NCBI GenBank assembly: GCA_030602245.1
Contig: JAUWAC010000001.1
Span: 62,001 to 126,000 of the forward strand
Direction of reading: 5' to 3'
Length of the DNA stretch: 64,000 nt
Origin: Marinobacterium sp.
GTDB taxonomy: Bacteria; Pseudomonadota; Gammaproteobacteria; Pseudomonadales; Balneatricaceae
Under the pieces are notes generated by a model that saw nothing but the letters and a program-made list of their open reading frames with translations, ran no database searches and was not told where the DNA came from. The translations under genes and the position numbers were made by a program. Shown here piece after piece: positions 9,157 through 19,733 of this stretch. The stretch's first letter is position 1, and every line of letters begins with the position of its first letter.

Positions 9157-10061
9157 TGTGGCGGCGCGCAGTTGGCGACCCAGGGATGGTGAGCGAGCTT
9201 CTCCATCATGTGGTCGAGGAAGGCGCGCACGCGCGGTGTCAGGTTGCGCCGGCTGGTATAGATCGCATTGATCTCGGTCGGCGGCATCGGGTAGTCGGTC
9301 AGCACCTCGACCAGTTTGCCCTGTTCCACCAGCGGTGAGGCAAACACGCGCGGCATGCGGGCGATGCCAACGCCCTGCACCGCCATTTCGCGGGCGAAAC
9401 TGATGCTGTTGGTGCGCAGCTGGCCGCCGTAGCTGGCCGGTTCGCCATCGTGCCAGTTGTCAAAACGCCAGGTATCAAACGGTTTGACCAGCGTGATGCA
9501 CTGGTGCTGCGCCAGATCGTCCGGTGTTTTCAGCGCCGGATGGCGGGCCAGGTAGTCGGGGCTGGCGTACAGGCCGCGACTGAGCTGCGCGATCTTGCGT
9601 GCGATCATCGACGAGTCGGGCAGCGGGCCGATGCGCAGTGCCAGATCCATCCCTTCCTCCACCAGGTCGACGGTGCGGGTGCTCAGCTCCACGTCCACCT
9701 CGAGCTGCGGGTGCTGGGCGATGAAGCTGGCGACCACGTCGCTCATCATCAGCACGCCAAGCTCCGTGGGCATTGTCATGCGCAGACGGCCGCGCAGTTC
9801 GTTGGAATCGGCGGCGATCTCGTCCCGCACCAGCTCCAGCTGACTGATCAGAGACTGGCTGCGGTCGAACAGCTCGCGTCCCTCCGGGGTCAGCTTCAGC
9901 TTGCGTGTGGTGCGCTGGATCAGGCGCACGCCGAGACTGTCCTCGAGCTGCGCGATGCGCCGGCTGATGGTGGATTTCTGTACGTTCAGGGTATCGGCGG
10001 CAGCGGTAAAACTGCCGGTCTCGACCACCCGGATAAACAGGCTGAGGTCATTCAGGTTCAT
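9153..10061 (-). CDS. LysR-family transcriptional regulator
   Basis: A 302-residue LysR regulator. The N-terminal winged helix-turn-helix is clear (MNLNDLSLFIRVVETGSF, then AADTLNVQKSTISRRIAQLE), followed by the RTTRKLKLTPEG wing and an inducer-binding domain (about 88-295) containing DLALRIGPLPDSSM. The DLALRIG pattern is common in the AaeR/DsdC-like subgroup with short, single-domain targets. I chose the ATG at 10061; an upstream in-frame start at 10088 would add nine residues of no family similarity. It faces topB tail to tail and lies downstream of the csd gene on the same strand. Its target is not evident, because there is no divergent partner gene. Confidence 0.9.
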   Translation of the reverse strand: MNLNDLSLFIRVVETGSFTAAADTLNVQKSTISRRIAQLEDSLGVRLIQRTTRKLKLTPEGRELFDRSQSLISQLELVRDEIAADSNELRGRLRMTMPTELGVLMMSDVVASFIAQHPQLEVDVELSTRTVDLVEEGMDLALRIGPLPDSSMIARKIAQLSRGLYASPDYLARHPALKTPDDLAQHQCITLVKPFDTWRFDNWHDGEPASYGGQLRTNSISFAREMAVQGVGIARMPRVFASPLVEQGKLVEVLTDYPMPPTEINAIYTSRRNLTPRVRAFLDHMMEKLAHHPWVANCAPPH

Positions 10062-10118
10062 CGTCGGGGATGCTCCCGTAGCAAGCAATCAGTATCGAAG
10101 GTCGGTTGGGCGGACGTG

Positions 10119-11780
10119 TCAGTCGCCGCCGACGGCCTCGCGGGCGTAGGCCAGCAGGGCATTGATCATGGCGTTGAGGCCGTTGCCGCGCGACGGGCTC
10201 AGATGGCGCTGCAGATCCAGCGCCGCAATACGACCGCGCAGGTCATCGGCCAGCACATCCTGCGGTGTGCGGCCGTTCACGGCATCGAGCAACAGTGCCA
10301 GCAGGGCGCGCAGAATGCGGGCGTCGGCATCGGCGCGGCAACTCAGACGACCCTCGGCATCGAGCCCGGTGATCAGCCAGACACGGGATTCACACCCGTG
10401 CAGACGATAGCGGTCGTCACGCAACGCATCCGGCAGCGTCGGCAGGGCGCTGCCGAGCTGCATCAGCGCACGGTAGCGCTGGTTCCAGTCCTCGGCATCG
10501 TACACGGCCTGAATGGGTTGCGCGATATGGCTCAGTGGCGCGCTCAGCGTCACCTGAGCGCGCTGCTCCTGCACCAGCTGATCCAGAGTGGTCGCGAGCG
10601 CTTCCGCCTCTTCCGGCGTGTTATAGAACGCGAATGAGGCGCGCACGGTACCGGGAATGCCGAGCGCCTGCATCAGTGGCATGGCGCAGTGATGACCGGC
10701 GCGAACGGCGATGCCGCGCTGGTCGAGCCAAAGTGCGATGTCCTGCGGATGCTGACCGTCGATCAGAAACGACATCAGGCTGACCGGTTCCGGCCCGGCC
10801 GGCAGTGCACGAAAGCCCGGTACCGTCTCGCAGCAGGCGCGCGCATGCTGCAGCAGGCGCTGTTCATGCTGCTCGAGCTGTACCCGGTCTCTGGCGCGGA
10901 GATAATCGATCGCGGCGCCGAGGCCGATGACGCCGGCGATATCGGGGGTGCCCGCCTCGAACCGAAACGGCAGTCCGGCAAACCGGGTGCCGCTGAAGCT
11001 CACCGTCTCGATCATTTCGCCGCCGCCCTGCCAGGGCGACATCGCATCAAGCAGTTCTTCACGGCCCCAGAGTGCGCCGATGCCGGTGGGGCCGAACAGC
11101 TTGTGCCCGGAAAAGGCGTAGAAATCACAGCCGATGTGGCGCAGATCAATATCAAAGTGGGGCAGTGCCTGAGCCCCGTCGATCAGCACACAGGCGCCGG
11201 CCTGTTTCGCGTCGCGGCACATGCTCTCGACCGGGAACCGGCTGCCAAGGGCATTGGAGACGTGGCTCAGTGCCACCAGTGTTGGCCTGCGCTCAAGCAG
11301 CGCACGGTACTGGTCAAGGTCCACTTCGCCGCCGGGACTCGGCAGGACATCGATCTGGGCACCGGTCGCTTCAGCCACCATCTGCCAGGGGACGATATTG
11401 GCGTGATGGGCACTCTCCATCAACAGGATGCGATCACCGGCGCGCAGCCGTGGGCGCAGATAGCTCTGCGCCACGAGGTTGATCGCTTCGGTGGTGCCGC
11501 GGGTCCAGATGATCTCGTGCGGGCTCGCGGCGCCGAGCCAGTCGGCCAGCTGTCGACGCACCGCCTCGAACTGCTCGGTGGCGCGCCCGGACAGGGTATG
11601 GGCGGCACGATGGACGTTGGCGTTGCTGCGCTTGTAGAAGTTGCTGATGGCGTCGATGACGGCGCGCGGCTTCTGCGTCGTCGCGGCGTTGTCGAGGTAG
11701 ACCAGCGGCTGGCCGTTGATGCGCGACGACAGCAGCGGGAAGTCACGCCGCAGGCGGGCGATCTCAGGCTGAACCGGCAT
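10119..11780 (-). CDS. Cysteine desulfurase (CsdA/SufS type) fused to a SufE/CsdE sulfur acceptor
   Basis: A 553-residue fusion. Residues 1-405 are a group II cysteine desulfurase: LVYLDNAATTQKP, HTLSGRATE, the PLP lysine K227 in SGHKLFGPTG, and the persulfide-forming C365 in AGHHCAMPLM. Residues about 412-550 are a SufE/CsdE domain with its acceptor cysteine C463 in RLHGCESRVWL. In E. coli these are two separate proteins that pass sulfur from C358 (CsdA) to C61 (CsdE), so the fusion would bring donor and acceptor together. It probably supplies sulfur for Fe-S clusters or thio-modification. Its start overlaps the end of the DUF2069 gene by 17 bases, which suggests co-transcription. No sufBCD genes are in the window. 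Confidence 0.93.
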   Translation of the reverse strand: MPVQPEIARLRRDFPLLSSRINGQPLVYLDNAATTQKPRAVIDAISNFYKRSNANVHRAAHTLSGRATEQFEAVRRQLADWLGAASPHEIIWTRGTTEAINLVAQSYLRPRLRAGDRILLMESAHHANIVPWQMVAEATGAQIDVLPSPGGEVDLDQYRALLERRPTLVALSHVSNALGSRFPVESMCRDAKQAGACVLIDGAQALPHFDIDLRHIGCDFYAFSGHKLFGPTGIGALWGREELLDAMSPWQGGGEMIETVSFSGTRFAGLPFRFEAGTPDIAGVIGLGAAIDYLRARDRVQLEQHEQRLLQHARACCETVPGFRALPAGPEPVSLMSFLIDGQHPQDIALWLDQRGIAVRAGHHCAMPLMQALGIPGTVRASFAFYNTPEEAEALATTLDQLVQEQRAQVTLSAPLSHIAQPIQAVYDAEDWNQRYRALMQLGSALPTLPDALRDDRYRLHGCESRVWLITGLDAEGRLSCRADADARILRALLALLLDAVNGRTPQDVLADDLRGRIAALDLQRHLSPSRGNGLNAMINALLAYAREAVGGD

Positions 11781-12147
11781 TGGCCCGGGCCCGCATCAGC
11801 TGACTCTTCCAGCGTGCATACATCATGGCGCTGGTGAACAGGGTGGCCAGCAGCAGCGCTTCGGCCAGTCCCAGCCAGCGTGTTGGCGGCACCAGCGCCG
11901 CCAGCACGGCGCCGAGAAAATAGAACAGCAGTACGAAGCAGAGCCAGGCATGGCCGCGCGGATTGCCGCGCACGACAACGGGCGCGAAGGCGAGCAGCGG
12001 CAGCACATGCACCAGCCAGATAACCCAGGGATGATCGGACTGGGCCGGCGCCAGCCAGAGGTACCAGAGCGTAAACAGCAGCAGAAGGCCGAAGTAGCTG
12101 GCCAGCGTCAGCAGGCGACTGGCACGGGTTTTACAGGCAAGTTGCAT
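11764..12147 (-). CDS. DUF2069 family inner-membrane protein
   Basis: A 127-residue membrane protein. Four hydrophobic segments can be seen (about 11-29, 41-57, 66-85 and 92-110), and the first is rich in aromatic residues. It matches the DUF2069 family that lies beside wrbA and arsC in Pseudomonas. No function is known for the family. The start chosen is MQLACKTRA; reading further upstream adds low-complexity residues with no family similarity. It sits 13 bases after wrbA and overlaps the csd fusion gene, so arsC-wrbA-DUF2069-csd look like one operon. Confidence 0.85.
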   Translation of the reverse strand: MQLACKTRASRLLTLASYFGLLLLFTLWYLWLAPAQSDHPWVIWLVHVLPLLAFAPVVVRGNPRGHAWLCFVLLFYFLGAVLAALVPPTRWLGLAEALLLATLFTSAMMYARWKSQLMRARANAGSA

Positions 12148-12160
12148 GGCAAGCAGGTTC

Positions 12161-13125
<965 letters not shown>

Positions 13126-13247
13126 CTGAACTCCCTCGGCAGGCCTGTTTGGCAGCCCTTTCAATACTTTGACGGGCGGCCTATTGTATAGCTTCATCAG
13201 AAGGTTACAAAGCTGGCGCACCTGCGCGCCGTGACAAGGACAGGGTT

Positions 13248-14483
13248 ATGATCAATCGCCCGGTGGCGACCGTATTGCTGTTTTTGCGAGATCTGGTGCG
13301 CCAGTACCTGGCCAATCAGGGGATTCTTAACGCGGCGGCGCTGACCTACACCACGTTGTTTGCCGTGGTGCCGCTGATGACGGTGTCCTATGCGATGCTG
13401 GCGGCCGTGCCCTCGTTTCAGGGCGTCGGCGAGCAGGTGCAGGGCTGGGTGTTCGAGAATTTCGTACCTGCCACCGGCGAAGTGGTGCAGGAACACCTGT
13501 CACAGTTCACCTCTCAGGCGCGCAAGCTGACAGCGGTCGGTGTGGTGTTCCTCGTCGTCACCTCGATCATGATGATGAAAAACATTGAGGCGGCGCTGAA
13601 CCGGATCTGGCGGGTCAGTGAGCCGCGCAAGGGCATGTCCAGCTTTTTGCTGTATTGGGCCGTGCTGAGTCTGGGCCCGGTGCTGGTCGGGCTGGGGTTG
13701 CTGCTGACCTCCTATCTGGCGTCATTGCCGCTGCTGTACAGTGCCAGCGAGCTGGTCGGGCGCCCGGTGCTATTGGCGCTGCTGCCACCGGTGCTGTCGA
13801 CGGCCGCGTTCACGCTGCTCTATGCGGCGGTACCGAACTGCAGCGTGCCGATTCGCAACGCCGCGATCGGCGCGCTGGCGGCGGCGCTGCTGTTCGAGAT
13901 CGCCAAGCGTGGTTTCGCCTTTTTCGTTGCCCAGTTTCCCTCCTACGAACTGGTGTACGGTGCGTTTGCCGCCGTGCCGATGTTCCTGGTCTGGATCTTC
14001 ATCAGCTGGACCATCGTGCTGTTCGGTGCCGAAATTTCACGCGCACTGACGATCTTCCATGCGGAACGACGCCGCCTGAGCGAACCGCACTTCTACACCC
14101 TGCTGACGGTGCTGGAGCGGCTGTGGCAGGCGCAGCAACGCGGCGAGCCGATGGCCGACAGTCAGCTGTTGCAGGAGGTCGGCGCCCTCGATCAGGGGCG
14201 CTGGGACGCGTATGTACAGCTGTTGATCGAAGGCGGGCTGGTACGGCGCACCGAGCATGGCCATTACATGCTCAGTCGTGACCTGTCGTCCTATACGCTG
14301 GCGCAGTTGCAGTCGATGCTGCCCTGGCCGTTGCCGCAGGGGCTGGCGCGGGCCGAGAGCGGCTGGAAACGCGAAGTCAGCGAGCGCCTGGAACAACTGC
14401 ATGACAATCGAATGGAAACCCTGAACCTGCCGTTGGCGCGCCTGTTCGCCATCGGAGCGGGACAGGGGCACGCGGAGGCATGA
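13248..14483 (+). CDS. YihY family inner-membrane protein
   Basis: A 411-residue polytopic membrane protein of the YihY/virulence factor BrkB family, once misnamed ribonuclease BN. Six or so transmembrane segments lie in residues 35-265, with the family motifs AALTYTTLFAVVPL, KNIEAALNRIWRV and FLVWIFISWTIVLFGAEI. The C-terminal 140 residues are soluble and resemble a winged-helix domain, as in the longer proteobacterial members. Its function is unclear. It is divergent from arsC across 122 bases and abuts the acylphosphatase gene with no spacer. Confidence 0.88.
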   Translation: MINRPVATVLLFLRDLVRQYLANQGILNAAALTYTTLFAVVPLMTVSYAMLAAVPSFQGVGEQVQGWVFENFVPATGEVVQEHLSQFTSQARKLTAVGVVFLVVTSIMMMKNIEAALNRIWRVSEPRKGMSSFLLYWAVLSLGPVLVGLGLLLTSYLASLPLLYSASELVGRPVLLALLPPVLSTAAFTLLYAAVPNCSVPIRNAAIGALAAALLFEIAKRGFAFFVAQFPSYELVYGAFAAVPMFLVWIFISWTIVLFGAEISRALTIFHAERRRLSEPHFYTLLTVLERLWQAQQRGEPMADSQLLQEVGALDQGRWDAYVQLLIEGGLVRRTEHGHYMLSRDLSSYTLAQLQSMLPWPLPQGLARAESGWKREVSERLEQLHDNRMETLNLPLARLFAIGAGQGHAEA

Positions 14484-14771
14484 ATGGCGAAAATCTGTCT
14501 ACAGCTGCTGATCAGTGGGCGGGTGCAGGGCGTCTGGTTTCGCCGCTTTACCCAGGAGCATGCGGAGTCGAACGGCGTGACGGGCTGGGTACGCAACCTG
14601 GCGGACGGGCGTGTTGAAGCACGGCTGTGTGGTGAAGAGCGGGCCGTGCGTCACGTCGAAGCCTGGCTCAGCAAGGGACCGGAGCTGGCCAATGTGACCG
14701 CCATCGAGTCGCAGGTGGTGGCATACGAGGCGTATGAGGGTTTTGAGCTGCGCCCGGATGGCGTGGCCTGA
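14484..14771 (+). CDS. Acylphosphatase
   Basis: A 95-residue enzyme that hydrolyses carboxyl-phosphate bonds. It shows the phosphate-binding loop GRVQGVWFRRFTQ with its catalytic Arg and the Asn-containing segment GVTGWVRNLADGRVE, as in YccX. The length is standard. The ATG follows the YihY stop directly and has a GGAGG site inside the YihY coding end, so the two are translated from one message. Its physiological substrate is not known. Confidence 0.94.
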   Translation: MAKICLQLLISGRVQGVWFRRFTQEHAESNGVTGWVRNLADGRVEARLCGEERAVRHVEAWLSKGPELANVTAIESQVVAYEAYEGFELRPDGVA

Positions 14772-14882
14772 CGATCGCCTTGTTGATCTCGCCGGAAACT
14801 GTCTACACTGCGAATGAAGCTCCGTTGATCGCTGGCTGTTGCGGGGTTGGGATTTCACAACTGCAAGGGAGTACAGGGAACG

Positions 14883-17800
14883 ATGCAGTTGAAACCAAGG
14901 ACGGCAGGCTGGGCGGCCCTGATGGTCACCGGTCTGTTTTTGGCCGGTGCGCTGGGGTTCTGGGCGTTTGACTTTAACCAGCGGCGCGCGCTTGCCAGCA
15001 GCCAGACATCGCAACGTGCGATTGCGGCCGGCTATGCGCTGACGCGGCAGATTCACTCGGTGTTTGCCGATCTGGCCTGGCTGTCGCAACAGCAGCGGTT
15101 GCCTGATCGGCAGTTGGCGTCCGGGGCCGATCGCGCCGTGATCGAAAGCGTCTGGCAACTCTACCTCGAGCAGCATCCCTATCTTGATCAGATCCGTTAC
15201 CTCGACAGTCGTGGCCTTGAGCTCATTCGGGTCCATCGGCGCGATGGCGAGATCGTTGCCGTCCCGCCTGCGCAGCTGCAGGACAAATCCGGACGCTACT
15301 ATGTCCGTGATGCGGCGCAGCTGTCTCCGGGGCAGATCTATCTGTCACCGCTGGATCTGAACGTGGAAAACGGCGTGATCGAGCGCCCGCTGAAGCCGGT
15401 GATGCGGTTTATCCTGCGGCTGGCGCCGTCGGCTGCCGGCGAAGGCGCTGGCATGCTGGTACTGAACGTGGATGCGGATTATCTGCTGCATCCGCTGATC
15501 GAGTCGGCGCACTCGGGGCAGGCGTTGCTGCTGGCCGACGCCGGCGGCCGTCTGCTGCTGGATGAAAGCGGCTTGCCGTACTGGCGCAAGGGGCAGGACG
15601 TTCCCACGGCGCAGCTGTCGGCGAGTCTGCTCGAGCGGTTGCCACAACAGGACCTCTATACCCAGGTACAGGGCAACACATTCTCGACCCGCCTGCGTGT
15701 CGTGCCGCGCAACACCGCGCTCAATATGCCCAGCGCGACGGCGCCGGTGTATGCCCCTTACATGCCGTGGTTTCTGATTGCCCGTGCCGATGTGCCGTTG
15801 CTGCCAAAACCGCAGTCGCTGTTACAGCTGCTGTGGTCGGCACTGCTGATGGTGGCGCTGTTAAGCCTGTGTGTGCTGCTGGTGCGGCGTTCGTTGCAGC
15901 TGGAACGGTCACTGCGCAAAACCGATGAATACCGGCAGGAGGCGCAAAGTCGGGCTGACGAGAATGCCGCGATGGTGGCCCAGATCGGTGAGGGCATCCT
16001 GCTGTTCGATGAGGAACAGCGTCTGGTGCGGGCCAATGATTCGGCACGACGGATGCTGAAGGTGCGGTCGTCTCTCGACAGCGACAGGAGTTCGGTGCAC
16101 CTGCTGCTGCCGGAGCTATGCCGCTTCGGGCATCTGCAGTCCGGTGCCAGCGAACTGCTGCTGGAAACCGAGCCGCCCCGGCTGCTGCACGCCCATGCCT
16201 CGCATCTGATGCTGGGAAGCCGGCTGCATCATCTCGTCGTGCTGTCGGAATATGGCCCGCTCAGCAGCCGCGATGGCCAGCTGGTGCAGCTGGCGCAGGT
16301 GCTCGATGCGTCCGATGAGATGATCCTGCTGCTCAAAGGCGATGCGCGAGTTGCGTTCATCAACCGCACGGCGCGCAGCGCGCTTGCATGCGAGGGTGAC
16401 GAGGGCGGGGTGCTGCTGTCGTCACTGGGGCTGCAGCTCGACGAGGACATCGAGGAGCTGATGCGGCGGTTGGGGCACGACGGTGCGTTGATCGAAGGCA
16501 GCGGCGAACGGCAAGCCGGCGCGCATTCACAGGTCGTCCGCTATCAGCTGAGCAGGATCAGCCACTGCGGGGGGCAGATGCACTATCTGCTGCAGGTGCG
16601 GGATGTCAGTCGTCAGGCTGACAGTAACGGCGAGCTGCAGCGGCTGGGTGAGCGGGACCTGCTGCGGGTGCTGTCGAGTCGCGTGCAGCTGGCGCGGGAT
16701 TTTGAGGACTGGATGCGGCGCCACAGTTCGCTGGCGTTGCTGGTGCTGGATATCGACCGGTTGCGGATGATCAACAACAGTCTCGGCTACCGTGCCGGCG
16801 ATTCCGCTATCCGGCAGTTCAGCCGCCGGCTCGCCGATGCGGCGCCGGGGGCGCTGGTGGCGCGACTCAGTGCGGACAGCTTCGTGCTGGTGTGCGAGGG
16901 TGACGAGACCCGTGTGTTCGATCTGATCGAAAACGTACGGCAGGCGATGTCAGTACCCATGGTACTGGGCGGCAAGCAGATCAAGGTCAGTTTCTCGGTC
17001 GGTGTTGCGTACTGGCCGGAGCATGCGCCGCAGTTCGAAGCGTTGCTGCAGGCGGCGCAGGTGGCACTGAATACCGGCCGAGGGATGCGCGGACAGGTGG
17101 CCGTATTTGAGCCGGGCTTGGCCCAGGACAGTCGTGAGCTGCTGGCGCTGGAGGAGTACCTGAAGCAGGCGATCGAAGAGGAGCGCTTCGAGCTGTACTT
17201 CCAGCCGCTGGTCGATGCCGAGCGGGGTCGAATCGAGCAGTTCGAGGCACTGATGCGACTGCGTGACGAGGATGGCCAGCCGATCCCGCCGGACCGCTTC
17301 ATTCCTGTGCTGGAGGAGAGCGGTTGGATTCTGATGCTCGAGCCCTGGCTGCTGCGCACGGCGATCGCCGCCGCTTCAACACTGGCGCGCCGGATGGACG
17401 GCGGCACCTGCGTGGCGATCAACGTCTGCGGCCGCGAGCTGATCGAGCCCGGGTTTGTCGAGCGTCTGGTGTCGATGCTGGCGGAGTATCGCTGTGAGCC
17501 GGGCTGGATCTCACTGGAAGTTACCGAGCGCCAGTTCCTCGAGCATCCGGACGCGATTATCGAGGTGCTGAATGCGCTGCGCGAACTCGGTGTTCGCGTC
17601 GCCGTCGACGATTTTGGTACCGGCTATTCGTCACTGGCCTATATCAAGCGCCTGCCGGTGGAGTACCTGAAGATCGACCGCGAGTTTATTCGCGAGCTGC
17701 CAGCGTCGGAGTCGGATCAGGCGATTGTTCGCTCGGTTGGGCGTATGGCTGAAGGTCTGGGCATGCGGGTGATTGCCGAAGGGGTTGAAACCGTCGAACA

Positions 17801-17951
17801 GATGGACTGGCTGCTCGAGCACCGCATCACGCTCTATCAGGGCTATCTGTTTGCACGCCCGGCGCCACTGGAAACCTGGCTGTCGGATGATGCGCTGGCG
17901 CAGGTGCTCAAGCCGATGCGCGCTGAGGTGGTGCAGCAGTGGGGGAGCTGA
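14883..17951 (+). CDS. Membrane PAS-GGDEF(degenerate)-EAL protein, probable c-di-GMP phosphodiesterase
   Basis: A 1022-residue protein. Order: TM1 (about 8-30), a periplasmic sensor of about 280 residues (Cache-like by position), TM2 (about 313-336), a PAS domain starting near 360 (QIGEGILLFDEEQRLVRAN), a second PAS-like region (about 480-590), a GGDEF domain (about 595-740) and an EAL domain (about 755-1005). The GGDEF signature is replaced by SADSF at 663-667, so cyclase activity is not expected. The EAL site is intact: EAL at 788-790, then EVTER, DDFGTGYSS, LKIDREF and EGVET. I infer a phosphodiesterase regulated by ligand and perhaps by GTP binding to the degenerate GGDEF domain. The start at 14883 follows an AGGGA site. 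It stands alone, facing proS tail to tail. Confidence 0.9.
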   Translation: MQLKPRTAGWAALMVTGLFLAGALGFWAFDFNQRRALASSQTSQRAIAAGYALTRQIHSVFADLAWLSQQQRLPDRQLASGADRAVIESVWQLYLEQHPYLDQIRYLDSRGLELIRVHRRDGEIVAVPPAQLQDKSGRYYVRDAAQLSPGQIYLSPLDLNVENGVIERPLKPVMRFILRLAPSAAGEGAGMLVLNVDADYLLHPLIESAHSGQALLLADAGGRLLLDESGLPYWRKGQDVPTAQLSASLLERLPQQDLYTQVQGNTFSTRLRVVPRNTALNMPSATAPVYAPYMPWFLIARADVPLLPKPQSLLQLLWSALLMVALLSLCVLLVRRSLQLERSLRKTDEYRQEAQSRADENAAMVAQIGEGILLFDEEQRLVRANDSARRMLKVRSSLDSDRSSVHLLLPELCRFGHLQSGASELLLETEPPRLLHAHASHLMLGSRLHHLVVLSEYGPLSSRDGQLVQLAQVLDASDEMILLLKGDARVAFINRTARSALACEGDEGGVLLSSLGLQLDEDIEELMRRLGHDGALIEGSGERQAGAHSQVVRYQLSRISHCGGQMHYLLQVRDVSRQADSNGELQRLGERDLLRVLSSRVQLARDFEDWMRRHSSLALLVLDIDRLRMINNSLGYRAGDSAIRQFSRRLADAAPGALVARLSADSFVLVCEGDETRVFDLIENVRQAMSVPMVLGGKQIKVSFSVGVAYWPEHAPQFEALLQAAQVALNTGRGMRGQVAVFEPGLAQDSRELLALEEYLKQAIEEERFELYFQPLVDAERGRIEQFEALMRLRDEDGQPIPPDRFIPVLEESGWILMLEPWLLRTAIAAASTLARRMDGGTCVAINVCGRELIEPGFVERLVSMLAEYRCEPGWISLEVTERQFLEHPDAIIEVLNALRELGVRVAVDDFGTGYSSLAYIKRLPVEYLKIDREFIRELPASESDQAIVRSVGRMAEGLGMRVIAEGVETVEQMDWLLEHRITLYQGYLFARPAPLETWLSDDALAQVLKPMRAEVVQQWGS

Positions 17952-17975
17952 CCGGTACGCACGTGGCGTACCGGT
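17951..17975. terminator. perfect 10-bp hairpin between converging GGDEF-EAL and proS genes
   Basis: A perfect 10-base-pair stem (ACCGGTACGC and its complement) with a 5-base loop lies in the 33-base gap between two converging stops. There is no clean T tract on either side, so it may act as a weak two-way terminator or as an RNA-stabilising end. Confidence 0.55.
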
Positions 17976-17984
17976 CGTTGTGAC

Positions 17985-19697
17985 TCAGGCCAGCTGAGCC
18001 TTGATGAACGCCAGGGCTTCGTCGACGCTGATATCGCGTGACTCGGCGTCGGTGCGGGCCTTGTACTCCAGCGTATTCTGGCCCAGACCACGATCGGAGA
18101 TGACCAGACGGTGGGGGATGCCGATCAGCTCGATGTCGGCAAACTTGACGCCCGGACGCTCCTTACGATCATCCAGCAGGACGTCGATACCGGCTGCGGT
18201 CAGCGCAGCGTAGAGCTCGTCTGCCTTGGCCTTGACGGCATCGGACTTGTCGTAGTTCAGCGGTACCAGTGCGACCGTGAACGGTGCCAGTGCCTGCGGC
18301 CAGATAATGCCGCGCTCATCGTTGTTCTGCTCGATGGCGGCGGCCACGACGCGGGTGATACCGATCCCGTAACAGCCCATCTCCATGGTCACGGCCTTGC
18401 CGTTTTCATCCAGCACGGTCGCATTCATCGCCTGCGAATACTTGCTGCCGAGCTGGAAGATGTGGCCCACCTCGATACCGCGTTTGATCTGCAGCGTGCC
18501 CTTGCCGCACGGGCTTGGGTCGCCCTCGACCACCTTGCGCAGGTCGGCGATTTCCGGGGTCGGCAGGTCGCGCTCCCAGTTGATGCCGAAATAGTGCTTG
18601 TCGTCGATATTGGCGCCGGCGCCGAAGTCGCTCATGTTGGCGACGGTGCGGTCGATGATGCACGGAATCGGCAGGTTGACGGGACCCAGCGAGCCGGGGC
18701 CGGCGCCGATGGTGGCACGCAGCTCCTCCTCGGTGGCCATGCGCAGCGGGGCTGCGACCTGCGGCAGTTTTTCCGCCTTGATCTCGTTCAGCTCGTGGTC
18801 GCCACGTACCAGCAGGGCCACGAACGGGGCGTCGATCTCGTCGCTGGCTTCGACGATCAGGGTTTTCACCGTCTTTTCGATCGGCAGATCAAACTGCTCG
18901 ACCAGCTGTGCGATCGTCTTCGCATTGGGGGTGTCGACCAGATGCATCTCCTGGGTCGGCGCCGCACGCTCGCCCAGCGGCAGCGCCTCTGCCAGTTCCA
19001 CGTTGGCGGCGTAATCGCTGGCGTCGGAGAAGGCGATATCATCCTCACCGGACTCCGCCAGTACGTGGAATTCGTGTGACGAGCTGCCGCCGATGGAGCC
19101 GGTGTCCGCCAGCACCGGACGGAAGTCCAGCCCCAGACGGGTAAAGATGTTGGTGTAGGCCTCGTACATGCGATCGTAGGTGGCCTGCAGCGACTCACGA
19201 TCGGTATGGAACGAGTACGCGTCCTTCATGATGAACTCGCGCGAGCGCATCACGCCGAAGCGCGGGCGGATCTCGTCGCGGAACTTGGTCTGGATCTGAT
19301 AGAAGTTGGCCGGCAGCTGCTTGTAGCTGCGCAGCTCGCGACGGATCAGGTCGGTGATCACCTCTTCGTGAGTCGGGCCGACGCAGAAATCGCGCTCGTG
19401 ACGGTCTTTCAGGCGCAGCAGCTCCGGGCCGTACTGTTCCCAGCGACCGGATTCCTGCCACAGCTCGGCGGGCTGGATCGCGGACATCAGTACCTCCTGG
19501 GCACCGGAGGCATCCATCTCCTCACGTACGATCCGTTCGACCTTGCGTAGCGTGCGCAGACCCAGCGGCAGCCAGGTGTAGAGCCCGGCTGCGAGCTTGC
19601 GGATCATGCCGGCGCGCAGCATGAGCTGGTGACTGATGACCTCGGCGTCGGCCGGGGTTTCCTTCAGGGTGGCGATCAGGTATTGGCTTGCTCGCAT
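17985..19697 (-). CDS. proS: Prolyl-tRNA synthetase
   Basis: A 570-residue class II synthetase of the bacterial type that charges tRNA-Pro. It shows [21 protein letters not shown] at the N terminus, motif 2 around [17 protein letters not shown], and an insertion (editing) domain between motifs 2 and 3 (about 225-405) that removes mischarged Ala. The anticodon-binding domain follows ([11 protein letters not shown] onward). The length matches E. coli ProS (572). The start [11 protein letters not shown] is the family start. It is a single gene between a converging neighbour and the DUF523 gene. Confidence 0.97.
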   Translation of the reverse strand: MRASQYLIATLKETPADAEVISHQLMLRAGMIRKLAAGLYTWLPLGLRTLRKVERIVREEMDASGAQEVLMSAIQPAELWQESGRWEQYGPELLRLKDRHERDFCVGPTHEEVITDLIRRELRSYKQLPANFYQIQTKFRDEIRPRFGVMRSREFIMKDAYSFHTDRESLQATYDRMYEAYTNIFTRLGLDFRPVLADTGSIGGSSSHEFHVLAESGEDDIAFSDASDYAANVELAEALPLGERAAPTQEMHLVDTPNAKTIAQLVEQFDLPIEKTVKTLIVEASDEIDAPFVALLVRGDHELNEIKAEKLPQVAAPLRMATEEELRATIGAGPGSLGPVNLPIPCIIDRTVANMSDFGAGANIDDKHYFGINWERDLPTPEIADLRKVVEGDPSPCGKGTLQIKRGIEVGHIFQLGSKYSQAMNATVLDENGKAVTMEMGCYGIGITRVVAAAIEQNNDERGIIWPQALAPFTVALVPLNYDKSDAVKAKADELYAALTAAGIDVLLDDRKERPGVKFADIELIGIPHRLVISDRGLGQNTLEYKARTDAESRDISVDEALAFIKAQLA

Positions 19698-19733
19698 GGC
19701 TCCGCTTGTCCGTAGTGAAAAATGGCGATCATT

